Shown here: piece by piece, positions 8,089 to 16,286 of the stretch | Layout of the letters: every line of letters starts with the position of its first letter | Position numbering within the stretch: the stretch's first letter is position 1 | NCBI GenBank assembly: GCA_002401955.1 | Contig: NVUQ01000029.1 | Location: 1 to 37,156 of the forward strand | Length of the DNA: 37,156 bases | Source: Flavobacteriales bacterium | GTDB taxonomy: Bacteria; Bacteroidota; Bacteroidia; Flavobacteriales_E; Vicingaceae | Reading direction: 5' to 3' | Notes under the pieces: model-generated | Told to the model about the DNA's origin: nothing | The model's input: the letters and a program-made list of their open reading frames with translations, nothing else | The model's database searches: none | Made by a program: the position numbers and the translations under genes

Positions 8089-10248
8089 TTAATTGAGAAT
8101 AGATATTTTTCGCATGTTTATTATTTTGTTAGAAGCATCATAAATGGTTAAGAGGTATATACCAGATTTAAATTTATCAGGTATTCTTAAAGATGATTTG
8201 TTTTCATCTATAGAACTCTTAAAGGAATATTTTCCAATAAGATCAATGATTTCAACATAATATTTTTGTGATTCTTTTATTTCAAAATTTAATTGATTTC
8301 CTTTTTTAATCGGGTTGGGATAAACATTAATTTCTGAAGATGAAAGCTTTTCTAATGAAGTAACTACCGCAGAGATAACCTCTACTTGTTGAGTCTTATT
8401 ATCAGTACAAGATTGCATCCCTATTGCATCAAGTGTTACATTGTATAGCCCTGGTTGAGTGTAATAATGTACTGGGTTAAGTAATGTGGAGGTGTTATTA
8501 TCACCAAAATCCCATAAATATTGAGTTGCATTGGTAGAATTATTTGTAGGAATAAATTCTCCATTATTAACAGCTAAATAAACTGTATCAACAGCATTAA
8601 AATCAGCAGTCAATTCTTCTAAGTGTAAAACAAATCTAGCAGTATTCGTTGTGTCATAAAGATAAAACAAGTAACCACTCGAAGTCAATACATCAATAAA
8701 AGTTCCCATTTGCAAATCTTCTAAATAAACACAATTAAAATTACTTAGTTCAACTATATTATTAAATGAGAGTTGAGTTAAACCAGAAGTATTTGCTGTA
8801 ACTTTTATAGGGATAGTAGTTGCTCCATTAGAATTAAAACTGTTAATTGATAAATCATTATTATCATCTGAAATGGCACAAATTGAAGGAACATCAGTAC
8901 TAGCACTATAAAATTTATAAGCATCATATTGAGGATCATAATTCATTGTTGCAGCAGCATTAACCTTAAAAGATACTTGATCATTATACTGACCTTTTAA
9001 AACGTTAATATTAAAAGGAATTCCTCCTTGTTTAAAAAATGTAGAATCAACAATTGATTTTACCCCTTCTTTGGCGGTTAAAACAGGGCTTCCTGCATTT
9101 GCTTTTACCCAAAAAGCTTGAGATGAAGCAATGTATGGTGTTCCTCCATTATTTGGAACACCACCAACATAAGATGCATATTGTAAATTATCTGGATCGT
9201 AAACATAAACTGCATCATCAATATTAGTTTTAACCCAGTTTGCATCATTCCAATCTATAGTTGAAGGATAAGGATTTCCAACCATATTCCAACCATCATC
9301 ATCTGAATTTCCACTATTAGTATAACTTACTGGCATATTTATATTTCCTTTATTAATTGGACCATACGTATCTATTGTGAATGGTTGAGTTCCAGTAATA
9401 GTATCTCCGCACCATACCCAGTAACCTTGTCCTGTACCTATTATAGAGCTCATGCTGGCCGGTACTACAAATCCAGAATCTACATTCCCTATAACGGTTT
9501 CATCATAGTAGTATATTGATGCCCATGGGTTTGCTGCACTTGGCCAATTTGGGTAATCAGATCCCGGTATTCCGGAAGTAATCAAGTCATCATCCCAACC
9601 AGATAAATCTCCATTAACCACAGGAGAGCTAAAAAAATGCCAATTTGTAGACCCTGCATTTATATATCGCTGAACATAAACTTTTCCTGCGATATCAGCT
9701 CCTAAAGGGATGCTAGATATGTTTGCAGTGCCTGAGTTGTCAGAAACCAATATTATGGAATCATTGGTTGATAATGTTCCTGAGATTAATGATAGTGTTC
9801 CTTTTATTGACCAATTTCCAGAAACGATATTTACGCCACTTGAATTGTCAATTTCAACATCATTTAAAGTTTGAATTCCAGAAATTGATTGAGGTGTGCT
9901 TCCTGCAAATCTAATTTTACCAGTACTGCCAACAAATGTACATCCATTATTAGTCCAATCTCCTTTTACAGTTAATGTGTTATTAGATAGGTCTAATGTT
10001 TCGCCATTTCCAAATGTAATGCTTGATACATCTCTATCTACATCCAAAACAGGATCTATAGAAACACCAGATGGGAAATTTACAGTATCAGCAGAAGTAG
10101 GGACAGTATTTGTTGACCAATTAGAAGTTGTACCCCAATTTGCATCTGTATTTCCAGTCCATGTTATTTTATTCTGGGCAAATAAAGACGAAACTGATAT
10201 AATGCTTAATAGTGCGGCTATCAATAAGTTGTGGTATAATTTTTTCAT
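8089..10248 (-). CDS. Type IX-secreted surface protein with PKD domain
   Basis: 719 residues. A signal peptide (MKKLYHNLLIAALLSIISVSSLFAQ) precedes a beta-strand-rich, Asn/Ser/Thr-rich passenger of the kind seen in Bacteroidota adhesins (GNTDANWGTTSNWSTNTVP; SITFGNGETLDLSNNTLTV). A shared module around residues 420-545 contains YDAYKFYSASTDVPSICAI, a PKD domain follows at about 560-630 (YLWDFGDNNTSTLLNPVHYY), and a type A C-terminal sorting domain starts near 642 (INVYPNPIKKG...GIYLLTIYD). By family knowledge it is exported by the type IX system and cleaved or anchored at the cell surface; a ligand is not evident. It starts 40 bp after the degenerate VOC gene, so the two may be co-transcribed. 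Confidence 0.85.
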   Translation of the reverse strand: MKKLYHNLLIAALLSIISVSSLFAQNKITWTGNTDANWGTTSNWSTNTVPTSADTVNFPSGVSIDPVLDVDRDVSSITFGNGETLDLSNNTLTVKGDWTNNGCTFVGSTGKIRFAGSTPQSISGIQTLNDVEIDNSSGVNIVSGNWSIKGTLSLISGTLSTNDSIILVSDNSGTANISSIPLGADIAGKVYVQRYINAGSTNWHFFSSPVVNGDLSGWDDDLITSGIPGSDYPNWPSAANPWASIYYYDETVIGNVDSGFVVPASMSSIIGTGQGYWVWCGDTITGTQPFTIDTYGPINKGNINMPVSYTNSGNSDDDGWNMVGNPYPSTIDWNDANWVKTNIDDAVYVYDPDNLQYASYVGGVPNNGGTPYIASSQAFWVKANAGSPVLTAKEGVKSIVDSTFFKQGGIPFNINVLKGQYNDQVSFKVNAAATMNYDPQYDAYKFYSASTDVPSICAISDDNNDLSINSFNSNGATTIPIKVTANTSGLTQLSFNNIVELSNFNCVYLEDLQMGTFIDVLTSSGYLFYLYDTTNTARFVLHLEELTADFNAVDTVYLAVNNGEFIPTNNSTNATQYLWDFGDNNTSTLLNPVHYYTQPGLYNVTLDAIGMQSCTDNKTQQVEVISAVVTSLEKLSSSEINVYPNPIKKGNQLNFEIKESQKYYVEIIDLIGKYSFKSSIDENKSSLRIPDKFKSGIYLLTIYDASNKIINMRKISILN

Positions 10249-10288
10249 AGTGTTTAGGTTTTATAGAGTAATTAATAACAGGATGATA

Positions 10289-10852
10289 TTATACTTTAGC
10301 TAATATTAAATTGATATTTAGAACTAGTTGCTTTTGCTGATAGATATCGTGAATGTGGAAGGATTGTTTATTTATACATAAATCAGCAGGTACTTTCTTA
10401 TCCTTTAATAGAAATGAAACCAATGATTTAGCGAATTGAATAGCAAGTAATTTTCCACTTTCTTTTAGATTCTTATTTGTAATGTATTTGTAGTTGTTCA
10501 TTGGTGTTGGTGTGTTTGAATGAGTTAACTTTATTTTTGATTTATATTTAGTAATAAGTGCTTTTTTGTTTTGAAGGGTCTCACTTATCTTTTGAATATC
10601 ACAAATAATATAGGTTGTTATAGATTTACTATCTTCTAGCTTGAGATAATCAGAGTTTGAGCCAAGAGAAGATTTGTTTCCAAAAGCCTTAAAGGCTAAT
10701 ACCTCTAATGAGTGCTTATATAAATTGCTATTAAACGTAAGTATAGAATTATATTTAAATCCTAATCTATTAAAATAGATATCGAAAGCAGAAAATATCT
10801 CCTTAGCAATAATCTCAGTTTCTAACTTTTGGTCTCCTATTATATAGTTCAT
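10289..10852 (-). CDS. Degenerate VOC-like paralogue with a novel C-terminus
   Basis: 187 residues from the ATG at 10852; a GTG two codons upstream (10858) is possible, but the ATG aligns with the start of the VOC gene at 7335-7802. Matching stretches: IIGDQKLETEIIAKEIFSAF with LLGDYSLVTKISVRDVLTSF, FNRLGFKYNSILTFNSN with SNKLGFNYEPQFTFNSD, and ICDIQKISETLQNKKALI with TIDVQDITLAKQSLEDEGII. The second half lacks the YDPDGNG hallmark and is replaced by an unrelated Lys-rich tail (ESGKLLAIQFAKSLVSFLLKD). Metal ligands of the fold are not evident, so enzymatic function is doubtful. The upstream DNA is also similar between the two genes, pointing to duplication of a gene with its promoter. It precedes the surface-protein gene by 40 bp. 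Confidence 0.6.
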   Translation of the reverse strand: MNYIIGDQKLETEIIAKEIFSAFDIYFNRLGFKYNSILTFNSNLYKHSLEVLAFKAFGNKSSLGSNSDYLKLEDSKSITTYIICDIQKISETLQNKKALITKYKSKIKLTHSNTPTPMNNYKYITNKNLKESGKLLAIQFAKSLVSFLLKDKKVPADLCINKQSFHIHDIYQQKQLVLNINLILAKV

Positions 10853-10965
10853 ATTCACGATTAAAGTGTTTAAGATTATATAGTAAAGAAAATGAAAATA
10901 GCACCCTAAAAAAACAGTAAAACCGCTCTACTTTACTGTGTAAATACCCGTATTTATTAAATCTT
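10853..10965 (-). promoter_or_regulatory. Upstream region shared by the two VOC-like genes, with inverted repeat
   Basis: Near both starts the + strand reads ATTAA...TTTAAGATTATAT (7807-7826 and 10860-10881), and further out both carry AATACCC...TATTTATTAA (about 7889 and 10943). Here there is also an inverted repeat ACAGTAAA / TTTACTGT (10914-10921, 10932-10939) and the palindrome AAATAC-CC-GTATTT at 10942. It looks like a conserved control region; the binding protein is unknown. Confidence 0.4.
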
Positions 10966-11015
10966 AAAAGAAAGTAAAATAACTAGTAGTGTAGGTTGTT
11001 TTCTTACGAAGGGTA

Positions 11016-11130
11016 ATACCAATTTAATTTCAAAACACCCAGCCATGTTTTTTGTATAATGCCGATAGATAATCAAAGCCAGAGAATGAGAGTAATGAAA
11101 TTATCGGGTATTTTGATTACAAATCGGCAT
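11016..11130 (+). repeat. 115-bp repeat, copy A
   Basis: Begins ATACCAATTTAATTTCAAAA and ends GATTACAAATCGGCAT. The left end and the reverse complement of the right end form an imperfect ~25-bp terminal inverted repeat. A few substitutions distinguish it from copies B-D. It lies 38 bp past the stop of the gene at 11169-13157. No open frame. Confidence 0.85.
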
Positions 11131-11168
11131 TATACACATTTATCAGCTGTTTATTTTTTGACTAGAAT

Positions 11169-13157
11169 TTAATACTTGATTACTTTCTTTGTGATGGACA
11201 CATTTGTTTCATCAACCAATTTTAAGAAATATATTCCACGAGGAATATGTTGTACAGAAAGAGTATGAATTGAATTATTTGTTGTTTCTTCAGTAATAAT
11301 TTTACCATTTACATTAATTAACGAAATGGTAAAAACAGAAGATTTAGGGTTATTCCATTCAATATTAATATGTTTTTTAGTAGGGTTCGGATAAACATTC
11401 ATTTTTGAAATGTTAAAACTCATGATTTCAAGAATAATTGATGTTGTATTTGAAGTTCCTAAGCTTTGATTAAAATAACTTCCGCTTGCTGTTATTTTTA
11501 AATCGACAGCTTTTACAATATAGATGACATTAGGAGTATATGTAATAGAACTATCAGTAAATGTAGTCGGTTGAATTGGTGAATTATTTATTTTAGTATA
11601 GACATTTTCTCCCGGTAAAATTCTATAGATATTATATCCTAAAACTACATCCTGTGACGGAGTCCAATTCAAAACAGTTTTATCATTATCATGATGAGTA
11701 GTTAAATTACTAGGTGGAGAAATATAGTGCATCCTTAAAGTTGGATCACCCATTAAAGCGATATGAACTTTTCTTTTGTAATAATGAGTATAGGTGCTAG
11801 AGAAATATTGTCCATTATTATTTTGAGTGAGTTTTGTACTTATACCTATATTAGAGCCTAAAGCCATATGATGAAATTGCCAATGAGGCCGACCCGCCCA
11901 GGCAGCTGTTAAGGTTTGACCTTGAGCAATTGATGCCCTTAATAAATTGTCGTCAGAATCCCAGTCGCCAAAGTAACTACCAAACAACATTGTAAATATA
12001 GTTTGTAAGGAATCAGCACTAAACCCTGTGGTAGAACCTACACCTCCGCATGAATTAAATGAACCACCACCACAACCATAGGACCACATATGGCTAGCAC
12101 CTGCATTAATTGATGTGCCAGTAAAATAATCAAGGCTATCATTTATTTGATCTGGGCCAAACATTACCGAAAAGTTTCTATATCCACTAGAAGCAAAACC
12201 TTCTTGATATGATGTAAAATTGTTATCTATTAATGACCTTTCAGTTACTGCTATATTTTTAGTTTTATAATTATGAGCCCTATACATATACTTAGTCAAT
12301 AAATCTTTTTCACTATCAGAGAAGGATACTAATCCTGATAGGTCTACTCGACCTACTTGCAATTCAATTTTTGAAGGAATTTTAGATTGATCGAATTTCC
12401 CATCCCCTGGTATGTTATGGTTTTGAGGCCTGCTAGAAGAAGTATCATTAACATTAAAATCTGTCCATATACCATTCATATCTCCGTAATAAACATCTGC
12501 TGGCCAAGCTCCTTCATGATCAGGGTGGCTATCTGGATTAATGAATCCCGAATATGGTACAGGAATCCGACCGAGTAAATAAACTGCTTTGGTATTAATA
12601 GGATCCAAATTATAAGTAGTTACAATTAACTGTTTTACGGAGGTAACAGCATCATTTCTATTTACATTTATCCTATTTACAATCCATCCGTCAGCCTGTA
12701 TATCAGTAATTGTTTGATTAATTGCAGCATCAAAATTATTATCCCCTATATATGTGTTTTCTACTACAAGAATTAATTTCCCTCTATTTTCTATAACAGG
12801 TAACTCTATAGATGAATTAATATATCCAAATCCTTTGTTGCCATTTCCTAATATTTTTTTAATCTTATACTCATAACTTACTCCATTTACTACGTTAGTA
12901 TCAATGTATTGAGATGAGGATGCTGGTAGATTGGTTATGGGGCTTCCCCAAAAACTCCCAGATAAAGAATTTCTTCGATAAATTTTATACCCATTACCTG
13001 AGTTATCATTTATCCAATTTATGATTATTGTTGATGGATTTGTTATGACTGTAGCAAAAGCTTGTACAGTTATATTTTGTGAATATTGCTGAGAACTAGC
13101 ATTAAAAACTGAGAATAATGCAATAAGTGATAGTAATAATTTGTATATTAATTTCAT
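11169..13157 (-). CDS. Type IX-secreted protein with fibronectin III domains and a gingipain-like central region
   Basis: 662 residues. A signal peptide (ending NASSQ) precedes an FN3-like domain at about 25-115 (TIIINWINDNSGNGYKIYRR). The central region, about 125-480, contains VYLLGRIPVPYSG, ADVYYGDMNGIWTDFN, KIELQVGRVDLSGL and GASHMWSYGCGGGSF, a layout reminiscent of C25 (gingipain-type) caspase-fold peptidases. A second FN3-like domain is at about 485-575 and a C-terminal sorting domain at the end (MNVYPNPTKKHINIEW...IPRGIYFLKLVDE). A His and Cys lie close together in HMWSYGC, but the spacing is not the classical C25 His...Cys pattern, so peptidase activity is unproven. It is second in an operon, 43 bp after the gene at 13201-14445. 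Confidence 0.72.
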   Translation of the reverse strand: MKLIYKLLLSLIALFSVFNASSQQYSQNITVQAFATVITNPSTIIINWINDNSGNGYKIYRRNSLSGSFWGSPITNLPASSSQYIDTNVVNGVSYEYKIKKILGNGNKGFGYINSSIELPVIENRGKLILVVENTYIGDNNFDAAINQTITDIQADGWIVNRINVNRNDAVTSVKQLIVTTYNLDPINTKAVYLLGRIPVPYSGFINPDSHPDHEGAWPADVYYGDMNGIWTDFNVNDTSSSRPQNHNIPGDGKFDQSKIPSKIELQVGRVDLSGLVSFSDSEKDLLTKYMYRAHNYKTKNIAVTERSLIDNNFTSYQEGFASSGYRNFSVMFGPDQINDSLDYFTGTSINAGASHMWSYGCGGGSFNSCGGVGSTTGFSADSLQTIFTMLFGSYFGDWDSDDNLLRASIAQGQTLTAAWAGRPHWQFHHMALGSNIGISTKLTQNNNGQYFSSTYTHYYKRKVHIALMGDPTLRMHYISPPSNLTTHHDNDKTVLNWTPSQDVVLGYNIYRILPGENVYTKINNSPIQPTTFTDSSITYTPNVIYIVKAVDLKITASGSYFNQSLGTSNTTSIILEIMSFNISKMNVYPNPTKKHINIEWNNPKSSVFTISLINVNGKIITEETTNNSIHTLSVQHIPRGIYFLKLVDETNVSITKKVIKY

Positions 13158-13200
13158 AGGCCTATAATTTTGTTTGTGTTAAAGTTGATTTTGGAATTAC

Positions 13201-14445
13201 TTATCGATATATTTTTTCTTGAAAAATAAATCCGTTTTCCCCTCTAATTTTTATAATGTATATGCCTGGAGAATTGTTTGTTAAGGATAAATTATAATTG
13301 TCTTTAGAGTATAAATCTTCTAAAACTGATTTTCCCGTAATATCATAGACTTTAAGAGATTTTTGAGAATGTAAATTTGTTGATAGTTGATAGTTCCCAT
13401 TCCCATGATTTATCACTTTCAATTTATTCTCAGAAACATCATTTATACCTGTTATTACTGCAGGAGATGATAATATTATTATTTGTTTAGTCTTTTGTGT
13501 TAAGCAATTTGTGTTTTGTGCTAAAAGTGTTATGTCATAGTTGCCAATTGTTGTATATGTATGAGAAGGGTTAATTGTAGAAGATGTTACCCCATCATCA
13601 AAATCCCAAGTGTAATTTTGTGCATATTGAGAGTTATTAGTTAGATTTACTATTCCTCCATCACTTAGGTAAGCAGTATCCGTATCAAGAGTGAAATCAG
13701 CTATTAAATTAAGGGCTGGGGAAATAGAAAAGTTAATTTCGTCTATAATTCCTTTACTATCTATTTCAGCCGAATAATCTCCAGGAGTAAGGTTGTTGAA
13801 ATTATTTACACCTGAGTTGGATGTACTATTTACTACAATATTGTTGTTTGAGTCTAGAATTACAATGTCCCAATTTGTATTACCTAAATTGTTAACCATA
13901 AGTGACCCATCATTCATTCCAAAACATGTTTCATCCACTACTGATGAAGAAGCTAATGTGGAGATGTTAAACATGAATGTTGGTGAATACTGCTGAGTAT
14001 CGAGAGACAATACAATTGAGGTGTCACCTAAGATTCTATAATGTGTATTTGTGTTTAAATTAGTTATGCTAACTTTATAATTTGAGGTTAAAGGAAAAAG
14101 CTCTTCTATATTAAGAGTGTAAGTTCCATTAGCTGGAATATGGGTGTAAATAATAATAGAGGTGTCTTTAGTATAATCAGGTAAGGCGTTAATCGATAAT
14201 TCTTGTCCTGGTGAAATCTGTGTATATAAAGAAGGAACATTAGGGTTTAGACTGAACAATTTCCAAGCATCATAGCTTCCATCGAAATTTACAGAAGCAC
14301 CATTTACCAATCTTATTATGGTCTCATCAGAATATCCATTACCAGTAATTTTAAATCTAAAGGCGTTGTTTAATTGAGAAAAACCAGTTAAGGTTATTAG
14401 GCTAACTAAGGTTATAGCGATTGTTTTTTTATACACGTTTTTCAT
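13201..14445 (-). CDS. Type IX-secreted PKD-domain surface protein
   Basis: 414 residues with a signal peptide (LVSLITLTGFSQ). An N-terminal module, about 25-150, has the core FDGSYDAWKLFSLNPNVPSL followed by ELSINALP. It matches the middle module of the 719-residue protein (YDPQYDAYKFYSASTDVPSI... DLSINSF), so the two share a building block. A PKD domain follows at about 245-325 (NYTWDFDDGVTSSTINPSHTY) and a C-terminal sorting domain (SLKVYDITGKSVLEDLYS...PGIYIIKI). Likely an extracellular adhesion or matrix protein. First gene of a two-gene operon with 11169-13157. Confidence 0.82.
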   Translation of the reverse strand: MKNVYKKTIAITLVSLITLTGFSQLNNAFRFKITGNGYSDETIIRLVNGASVNFDGSYDAWKLFSLNPNVPSLYTQISPGQELSINALPDYTKDTSIIIYTHIPANGTYTLNIEELFPLTSNYKVSITNLNTNTHYRILGDTSIVLSLDTQQYSPTFMFNISTLASSSVVDETCFGMNDGSLMVNNLGNTNWDIVILDSNNNIVVNSTSNSGVNNFNNLTPGDYSAEIDSKGIIDEINFSISPALNLIADFTLDTDTAYLSDGGIVNLTNNSQYAQNYTWDFDDGVTSSTINPSHTYTTIGNYDITLLAQNTNCLTQKTKQIIILSSPAVITGINDVSENKLKVINHGNGNYQLSTNLHSQKSLKVYDITGKSVLEDLYSKDNYNLSLTNNSPGIYIIKIRGENGFIFQEKIYR

Positions 14446-14786
14446 AATATATCGTTTTAATTAAAGAACTATAGTAAAGTTATAGCCTTAACAATCGCGA
14501 TACAGCAGTATAAAACGGTAATTTTTATTTCGGTAAAATTCTTGACTGTTTAAGTGAAGAACACATAGGAAGTAATAGGTAATTACTTAGTTGTTAATAG
14601 GTAGTTGATGTTATCTATTTACTTCTTGGATAAGAAGTTTAACGGTGAAAGAAGAAAAGTAAGCACTAAAGACTGAGGTCTCTAGCATTAATATATTTTA
14701 TATTCAAATGTGTTTACTAAACAATAAGTTATGGTCTAAATCTATTTTGGAAATATTTAGTAGGGTAATTCTATAATGTATGTCTT
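14446..14786. other. Intergenic region upstream of the PKD-protein operon
   Basis: About 340 bp without a gene. It contains two direct CGGTAA repeats (near 14516 and 14531) within the upstream region of the 13201-14445 gene and a short palindrome AGGTA-AT-TACTT near 14578. No TAnnTTTG element was recognised on the minus strand. Confidence 0.4.
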
Positions 14787-14901
14787 ATACCAATTTAATT
14801 TCAAAACACCCAACAATGGTTTTTGTATAATGCCGATAGATAATCAAAGCCAGAGAATGAGAGTAACGAAATTATAGGGTATTTTGATTACAAATCGGTA
14901 T
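14787..14901 (+). repeat. 115-bp repeat, copy B, abutting a stop codon
   Basis: Nearly identical to copies C and D. Its last base (14901) is the third base of the minus-strand stop codon of the kinase gene at 14901-16286, so the repeat begins exactly where that reading frame ends. Confidence 0.88.
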
Positions 14902-16286
14902 TAATTAAGTTCTAATGGAAAAGCAATATCAAATTCGGTTCCTTCATTTATGATACTATTCATTTTAATGTTTCCTCTAAAAGAATTTATTCGGCTTTGA
15001 ATATTTTTAAGACCAGCCCCTTTATAGAGGTCAAGATCATTGATGTTGAACCCACTTCCATTATCTTTTAGATTTAGTATGATTTTATCTGGGTTGCTTT
15101 CAAGTTCAATAATCACCTCAGAGGCTTCACCATGTTTTATACTATTATTAATAAACTCTTGAATTATTCTGAAAATAGAAATTTCTAAGGTCTTGATTAT
15201 TTCTGGAAATTCATTTTTACAATTAAATTTTACGTTAAAATCTACTCTATAAACTTTTGATTGTAGGTCTTCTATAGCTTTAATGATGCCATGCTCTTGC
15301 AATACAAGAGGTAAAGTATTAAAACATATTCTTTTCAGATCTTCTATGGTGTCTTGTAGTATTTTTGGAATTGTTTCTAATTCATTTTTAATACTATTAT
15401 TCTGATCATAGTTATCTTTTAAACTCTCTAAATGCATCTTTATTGCAACTAAGGATTGTCCAACTCCATCATGTAAATCCTTCGCAATTCGTTCTCTTTC
15501 TTGTTCCTGAGTTTCAACTGTTTTTTTAAGTAACAGCTGATTCATTTCTATATGTTGTGTTATGTCTTTTATAATTGCTTGGTAGCTTATTGTCTCACCA
15601 AAGTTGTTTGTGATTTTATTCGCTGAAAGCAAACAGTTTTTAATTTCTTTGTTTTGCCCATAGAATTGACATTCAAATGAATTGATTATTCCTTTGTCGT
15701 TCAGTTTTTTTAGAATTTGCTTTACAACGTGTTTGTCTTTAATAATAGAATTAATTGTAAGAAGGTTAATTCCTTTAGAGCCATTATCAAATATTGTTAC
15801 TGCTGCTCTGTTAAAATCTACAATTCTTCCTTTTACATCAAATAAAATAATAGGGTCAGATGATTCTGAAAAAACTTTTCTATATTTCAGATTCAATTTA
15901 TTATTTTGCTCTTCAAGACAATATAGTTGATAAGCATTTTCTATGGTTAATTTTAAATCAAAATCATCCCATGGTTTGGTTACATAACGATATACTCTTC
16001 CTTTATTAATAGCATTTATCACGGAATTAATATCACTATATGCAGTTAGTAAAATTCGAATAGGGTTTGGATGCATATCTAAAATTGATTCAAAGAAATC
16101 AATACCTGTTTTTCCTGGCATTCTCTGATCAGACAATACAACTTCTATTGGGGTAGATTTCAAGATATTATAACCTTCATCTGCAGAAGTTGCGGTATGT
16201 ATCTCAAATTGTCTTCTAAAAGATGCCTTAAAAGCATTTAAGTTATCAATTTCATCATCAATATACAATACTTTAATTTTTTCCAT
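14901..16286 (-). CDS. Receiver-PAS-HisKA_3 hybrid histidine kinase
   Basis: 461 residues, cytoplasmic. An N-terminal receiver domain at 1-120 has the acidic patch IDDE and phospho-acceptor Asp53 in LSDQRMP, with KPWDD at its end. A PAS domain follows at about 130-245 (IILFDVKGRIVDFNRAAVTIF). Then a HisKA_3 dimerisation helix (QERERIAKDLHDGVGQSL, phospho-His in DLHDG) and a HATPase domain (FINNSIKHGEASEV; LKDNGSGFNI; GAGLKNIQSRI). HisKA_3 kinases normally phosphorylate NarL/LuxR-type regulators, and one is encoded at 22212-22859. The receiver is a close paralogue of the regulator at 21466-21933. The ATG follows directly on the TAA of the 7TMR-DISM kinase gene with no spacing, so the pair is probably a phosphorelay: membrane kinase to receiver, then HisKA_3 to NarL-type regulator (inference). 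Confidence 0.87.
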   Translation of the reverse strand: MEKIKVLYIDDEIDNLNAFKASFRRQFEIHTATSADEGYNILKSTPIEVVLSDQRMPGKTGIDFFESILDMHPNPIRILLTAYSDINSVINAINKGRVYRYVTKPWDDFDLKLTIENAYQLYCLEEQNNKLNLKYRKVFSESSDPIILFDVKGRIVDFNRAAVTIFDNGSKGINLLTINSIIKDKHVVKQILKKLNDKGIINSFECQFYGQNKEIKNCLLSANKITNNFGETISYQAIIKDITQHIEMNQLLLKKTVETQEQERERIAKDLHDGVGQSLVAIKMHLESLKDNYDQNNSIKNELETIPKILQDTIEDLKRICFNTLPLVLQEHGIIKAIEDLQSKVYRVDFNVKFNCKNEFPEIIKTLEISIFRIIQEFINNSIKHGEASEVIIELESNPDKIILNLKDNGSGFNINDLDLYKGAGLKNIQSRINSFRGNIKMNSIINEGTEFDIAFPLELN

